From positions 2,356,001 through 2,420,000 of the forward strand of contig NC_065574.1 in NCBI RefSeq assembly GCF_937616625.2: a stretch of 64,000 nt of DNA, in the 5' to 3' direction. The position numbers were made by a program, and so were the translations under genes. Below the pieces are notes generated by a model. The model worked only from the letters and a program-made list of their open reading frames with translations. It ran no database searches and was not told the DNA's origin. Below are positions 59,818-64,000 of the stretch, piece after piece. The stretch comes from Mercurialis annua (lineage: Eukaryota; Streptophyta; Magnoliopsida; Malpighiales; Euphorbiaceae). Position 1 is the stretch's first letter; every line of letters begins with the position of its first letter.

Positions 59818-60520
59818 AAATGACCATACTAAATTAACTAATATTGTAGCAGCAACAAATACTGAAACAGAACCAATCCTGGCAGAGATCAGAGTTCCTG
59901 AACTTGGCTGTGGCGACGGTGCATTGTAATTATTAGACTGATCAGGTGGATTCGCAATGGACGGTGGAGATCTTGGATGATGCTCGCCCATTACTTCAGC
60001 AATCAAACGCTGGCCTCTTTTGCAGTGATTCGGAGCTCCGCTTATGAAGTAAAATGGACCCGATTTGTCAAAGTTGAAAATGCTTCTTCCATTGTTGAAT
60101 GCAACAATTGGCTTGGTGCTGCTACAATGGAAATATCCAAATTTCTCCACTTGTACTACTGAGTCATTCTTGTACACAAATACTGCGAAAAAACGTCAAG
60201 ACGCAAAACGCTGAAACGAGAGACTCTGAAGTACTAAAATGTAAGACTTGACGAGAAACAGAAACGAAAAACGCTGAAACAGAAATGAAACGCCGAAACG
60301 TAAGACTTAGACAAACAAACTTACAGAGAGAATCTCCGACTCGGAACCGATTATTTTCAGCCCATTTGGTATAAACAGCATTGGTGGTGTTAGTGTTACC
60401 ACCAGGTTCCTGCCACCCAAATTCATCGCCAACTTTGAAAAGTTTACCAGCATTAGCCAAGCCATTAATGGAAACAAAAAACACTAGAAAACTGATGAAA
60501 AACAGACCCGTAATCTTCAT
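59815..60520 (-). CDS. Early nodulin-like phytocyanin, GPI-anchored type (187 aa)
   Basis: Two exons, 60520-60325 and 60182-59815; phases match. Residues 1-24 are a signal peptide (hydrophobic, LANA|G). The plastocyanin-like domain spans about 25-130 (GKLFKVGDEFGW, RFRVGDSL, SIFNFDKSGPFYFISGAPNHC). Cys85 and Cys119 can form the conserved disulfide. His118 remains, but the first His copper ligand position (around residues 71-74, KNDSVV) holds no His, as in early nodulin-like proteins that do not bind copper. A Pro/Ser-rich stretch (arabinogalactan-type) and a hydrophobic C-terminal tail fit a GPI-anchor signal, so the protein is expected at the outer plasma membrane. The 142-bp intron contains a hAT-like repeat fragment. 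Confidence 0.9.
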
Positions 60521-60616
60521 TCTGATGAACTGTTTTTTTGCAAGAAATTGTTTTAATTAACCAAAACGAAATTAAATTTGAAGTGAAGTAAAACATTAGG
60601 GTTTGAGAGTGGGTTA

Positions 60617-60626
60617 CATATATAAT
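60617..60626 (-). promoter_or_regulatory. Possible TATA box of the phytocyanin gene
   Basis: ATTATATATG-like sequence about 100 bp upstream of the ATG on the minus strand. Confidence 0.45.
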
Positions 60627-60629
60627 AGT

Positions 60630-61416
60630 TGTAATGAGTAGTGGGTAGTTTTTGTTTCAACAACGTGGTACTGGGATTTGGCGGCTAGTGGTTGCTTTGA
60701 CATGGATCGTTAGAGGCAAACGTGGATTTTTTTAATGAAGTGGAAGTTAAAAACTTTCTAGTAGTACTGAGATAAATTTGACCTTTTCAAAGTTATTTTT
60801 TCTGGGATTTTTAGAAGGTTAAAATTGAGTAGAGAATGCTGTATATGGTAGTTAAAGTTATTCTTACTGATTATTGATGATTTAAATAAAATAATTAATT
60901 TAAAAAATTGGTCTGGCTTAAACATATGTACGATCTTTAAAAATGAGCTTGCATGCTTCCGTGTACATGCTGCATCTAATTTATGCAAAAACCGAACCAA
61001 ATCGAATAATTGAAAAAAGAAAAATAGTTGCTCACTTTTAAAGCAAACTAAACTATAAAAAGACAAACTGAACTGAAAAATATATTAGCCTTGATTTAAA
61101 ATTAATAAAGAATTTATCCGGTTCTTTCACGCAAAAAAAATAAAAAAATTATCCGGTTTAATTTGATTTTGGAAAAAAAAAATCAAAATTTTAATTTGAT
61201 TTAACCCGAATATACACCGCTACAGTCTCGTCCTATGAAAATGATAGAATAATTAACTAGTTCTACAACAAATGATTTGTATTGGATTGCTCAACAAATT
61301 TGATTCATCCAAAACTTCCCCAGCACTGAACACTTGACATTCAAAGTTTTCTTGGAGAACACAGCCACTGCTGTTCTGCAGTTTGCATAGTCAATCAGCT
61401 CATCGAAGAATCTTGC
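60630..61416. other. Intergenic: phytocyanin promoter and FTSHI2 3' flank
   Basis: No gene recognised; an open frame at 60758-61066 lacks protein-like features. Confidence 0.45.
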
Positions 61417-63978
61417 TTATAAATTGCTCACAATTGTTTCCTTCTGATTCATCATCATTTCTTGAAACTCGGCACGCTTGGCTATCCGAAGATCGAGTAC
61501 ACTTGGCGGCATAGGATTGATAGAACCATGCAATTCAACTAGATGAAAAAATTCTTGTTTTGTTAAGCTTTTCTTCTGAACAAGTTCATCAACAAGGGCA
61601 TCCATCAGCTTACGGTTCCGCTGCAGAATCTGATACAGAAACAGATTTTTGCATCAGGAAATTGCATGTAAAGATATATTTTCCATTCATATGACATACC
61701 TCTTTTGAATGCTCATAACACATATTTAGAATCCGCAGCGCCTCTATATCAATTTCCTGTAATTTTGCAGAAAGATATCATTGCTTCGGCATGATAGACA
61801 GAAATTCAAGCAATTGGTAAATTTCAATCCAAATGCAGCTCAGCAGAAATAGAAAAAAAATTACAGGGGCCGGAAATTTTATATATGGTTCCTTGATCTC
61901 CAAGAAAAGCCATAGAAGTTAGAATGTAGACTTACATTAATCCGATCTGCAACCCAGAAGTTAAACTGACCATAATGTTTCTCAGAAAGGCCACCGAGGA
62001 CATAGGTTCGTGCTGCTGATCTTGCATTATCTGCTGTTTCTGCCCAAATCGTACTCAACTGCAACAATACCACATAATGAAGCAACTAAGCAGAAATAAT
62101 TTCACTACATAGCCCATGGTGAAACATATCGAGTCCTATATGCACAAACATGTATAGTTGTATACATTAACAACAGAGGGTTTTTTACCTGACCCTCTCC
62201 ATACCAGAGCTCGTCAGCTGCACGTGGTGCGAGTTGAACAGTAATGTGATCCAGGAGAGATTGCCGACTGCGTTAGAATAAAATATTATATGGTTTAAAA
62301 ATGCGATAAATATAATTCCCTAAAGTAGTTTTAGTGAAGTGGAAATAAATTTACTTAAAAGACAGTGGCAGTTCTCTTAATAACAAACTACGTTTCTCGT
62401 AATAGTATTGTTAATTGTTATATCACAGTTTTGCATTTTTGCCTTAAGTTGAGACATATTTTCAATGGTCTTTTAGGATTTTGATGGTCAGTAAGTAAAA
62501 CAGATAAAATAATGACTCATGGGAAGAGATACCTAAGCATTCCTTCCTTAAACTTTATATGATCCATTTTCATCCGAACATAACCAAGTTCCCTGCCAGC
62601 TCTAGGAGAAATTGTGACCTGATCTCACAGAAAAATTAACAATCATTCATTTACAAATACCACGAATTCTTCCGCATTATTTGGTATAGCACCGTGGCTA
62701 GATATCAGATATGGTATAGCAAAAGTTCTACTCAGGAATGAAAATATGTAGGAGAAAGACTAATGCTTGTTACTAAAGATTGCATTTCATACTTAGATAT
62801 TTTACTTTTACACATAGAAACAAGTGTTGGATTACGTTGCTTCAGAAGCTTCATTGAAAAAAAGCGAGCATCACTGCAATAAATATTAAGAAAGATCCGA
62901 CTCAAAATCTCAATTTGAGAAGTACAAAGATATAACATACGCAGCTTAACACAAGTAGGACTACTATATGCAAGAAAATGAATTAAAATAGACGAGATCA
63001 AATTTAAAGGCCATACAAACTCAATATTCTTGAGATCTGGAAAGTTCACAGCGACAACAGCCATGGCTGCTTCATTGATAGCTACTTGCTTCCATGTGTC
63101 GGGGCTTCTTTCCTTCCTATCTAGCATTCCTCTTTCTTCTATTTGTGCAGCTTGTAATAAGTCGTCGGTTGTAATCTGCCAAGACAAAATTACTTTTCAC
63201 TGGTACTCTCATCAATCCCAAGGGTTTTTTTCGTTGTCTATAGAACAGCAACCGGGGTTCCAAACATTACTCCCCAAAACTTCTGTGTACCAAGTTCAGT
63301 TCAAGGAAATTCAAATCATACTGACCGACTTTACAAGATTCCACATTACCTCAGGCCTCGTTTCACGCATCATATTGATTGCAGCAACCTCAATTATGTT
63401 TGCCAGCTCAGCACCAACCATCCCATCTGTCATACTAGCAACAGCCATGTAGTCTATATCATCGGCCATAGGTTTTTTACGAGCATGAACCTATTTAAGA
63501 ATTAAGAAATCAAACACGTGGAATACCTATAAAATCTAGAATTATCATAACAATTGGAAAGGTAAGGAGGTATATATATATATATATATATATATATCAT
63601 CACCTTCAGAATTTCCATGCGGCCTATAAGGCCAGGTTTGGGTATATAAATTTTTCTATCAAAGCGCCCAGGTCTGACAAGTGCAGGATCTAGAATGTCT
63701 GGTCGATTGGTGGAAGCAATAGTGATCACCTCCCCTCTTCCTTCAAACCCATCCAAACATACAAGAAGCTGAATATATGAATAATGTGGATATCAATGTC
63801 CAAGAGGAGGTTTAATTTGTAACAACACCATCAATAAAGTGTAATATTTGTTAATGCCCCAAATTCCCAAACCAACCTGATTTAGAGTTGCATCACGTTC
63901 TTGTCCACCAGAGCCTTTAATCAAGCCTCGCTCCCTTCCAACAGCATCCAGCTCATCAATAAAGACAACAGATGGGGC
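61417..63978 (-). CDS. FTSHI2: FTSHI2-like plastid FtsH homologue without protease motif (3' part; continues past the right edge)
   Basis: Nine exons in view: 63978-63877, 63768-63604, 63490-63350, 63175-63017, 62618-62533, 62267-62189, 62058-61936, 61756-61700, 61629-61417; 374 residues, all phases matching. Seen: Walker B ([11 protein letters not shown]), second region of homology ([20 protein letters not shown]), and the C-terminal FtsH peptidase region. The zinc motif HEXXH is replaced by NEAAM ([12 protein letters not shown]), so it is an inactive FtsHi type. Known: Arabidopsis FTSHI2 (At3g16290, EMB2083) is a chloroplast envelope AAA protein, part of the Ycf2-FtsHi motor that pulls in preproteins, and essential for embryos. 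The Walker A exon and transit peptide lie outside the window. Confidence 0.93.
63571..63598. repeat. TA microsatellite in an FTSHI2 intron
   Basis: About 14 TA dinucleotides starting a few bases after a 5' splice site (exon ends at 63604). Confidence 0.9.
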
Positions 63979-64000
63979 CTGTCCAAACAAGAAAAGGATA

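Noticed and set aside
1..64000. CRISPR arrays, operons, riboswitches, bacterial origins, rRNA genes
   Set aside because: The sequence is plant nuclear DNA with spliced genes; no spaced identical repeats of CRISPR type and no rRNA segment were seen.

Overview
The window is nuclear DNA from a eudicot plant. It is AT-rich, its genes are split by short GT-AG introns, and it is full of plant-type transposable elements: Ty1/copia, a miniature LTR element, Helitrons, CACTA, hAT, PIF/Harbinger, Mariner and Mutator-like miniatures. The species cannot be named from sequence alone. I recognise three genes as counterparts of Arabidopsis MTV1, a DREB A-4 ERF and FTSHI2. From memory these sit side by side on Arabidopsis chromosome 3 (At3g16270, At3g16280, At3g16290), so the window probably preserves an old gene order, greatly expanded by insertions.

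Layout. 1-3703 (+): 3' part of an MTV1/tepsin-like trafficking gene. 4644-9279 (-): a 13-exon gene for a 675-aa, possibly plastid-targeted protein that I do not recognise. 9995-12357 (-): COX19, a mitochondrial copper/cytochrome oxidase assembly factor. 12804-15443: a Mutator-like foldback element, then a Helitron. 15743-18638 (-): a 9-exon multi-pass membrane protein gene. 18.7-34.5 kb: gene-poor, with MITEs and one Ty1/copia element (24022-29265, minus strand). 34921-35607 (+): intronless DREB-type ERF. 35.6-51.5 kb: gene-poor, with foldback elements, a hAT MITE, a miniature LTR element split by a Helitron, tRNA-Arg(TCT), and a 959-bp foldback with a GC-rich palindromic core. 51567-53737 (-): ankyrin-PGG membrane protein. 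53.8-56.6 kb: two foldbacks and a CACTA MITE nested in a hAT MITE. 56629-57340 (-): truncated F-box gene. 59815-60520 (-): early nodulin-like phytocyanin. 61417-63978 (-): 3' part of FTSHI2, running off the right edge.

Exon structures were assembled by hand. For every gene the exon lengths and phases close to one open frame, which is the main support for the models. The genes do not form a pathway; each is an independently transcribed plant gene.

The most notable non-genic feature is a set of eight foldback elements. Five have exact 9-10-bp target duplications (Mutator-like). Their long arms are often built from short repeated units, and several share an outer end resembling GGCYTAAT. One carries a core of about 18 alternating direct and inverted copies of a 9-bp motif.
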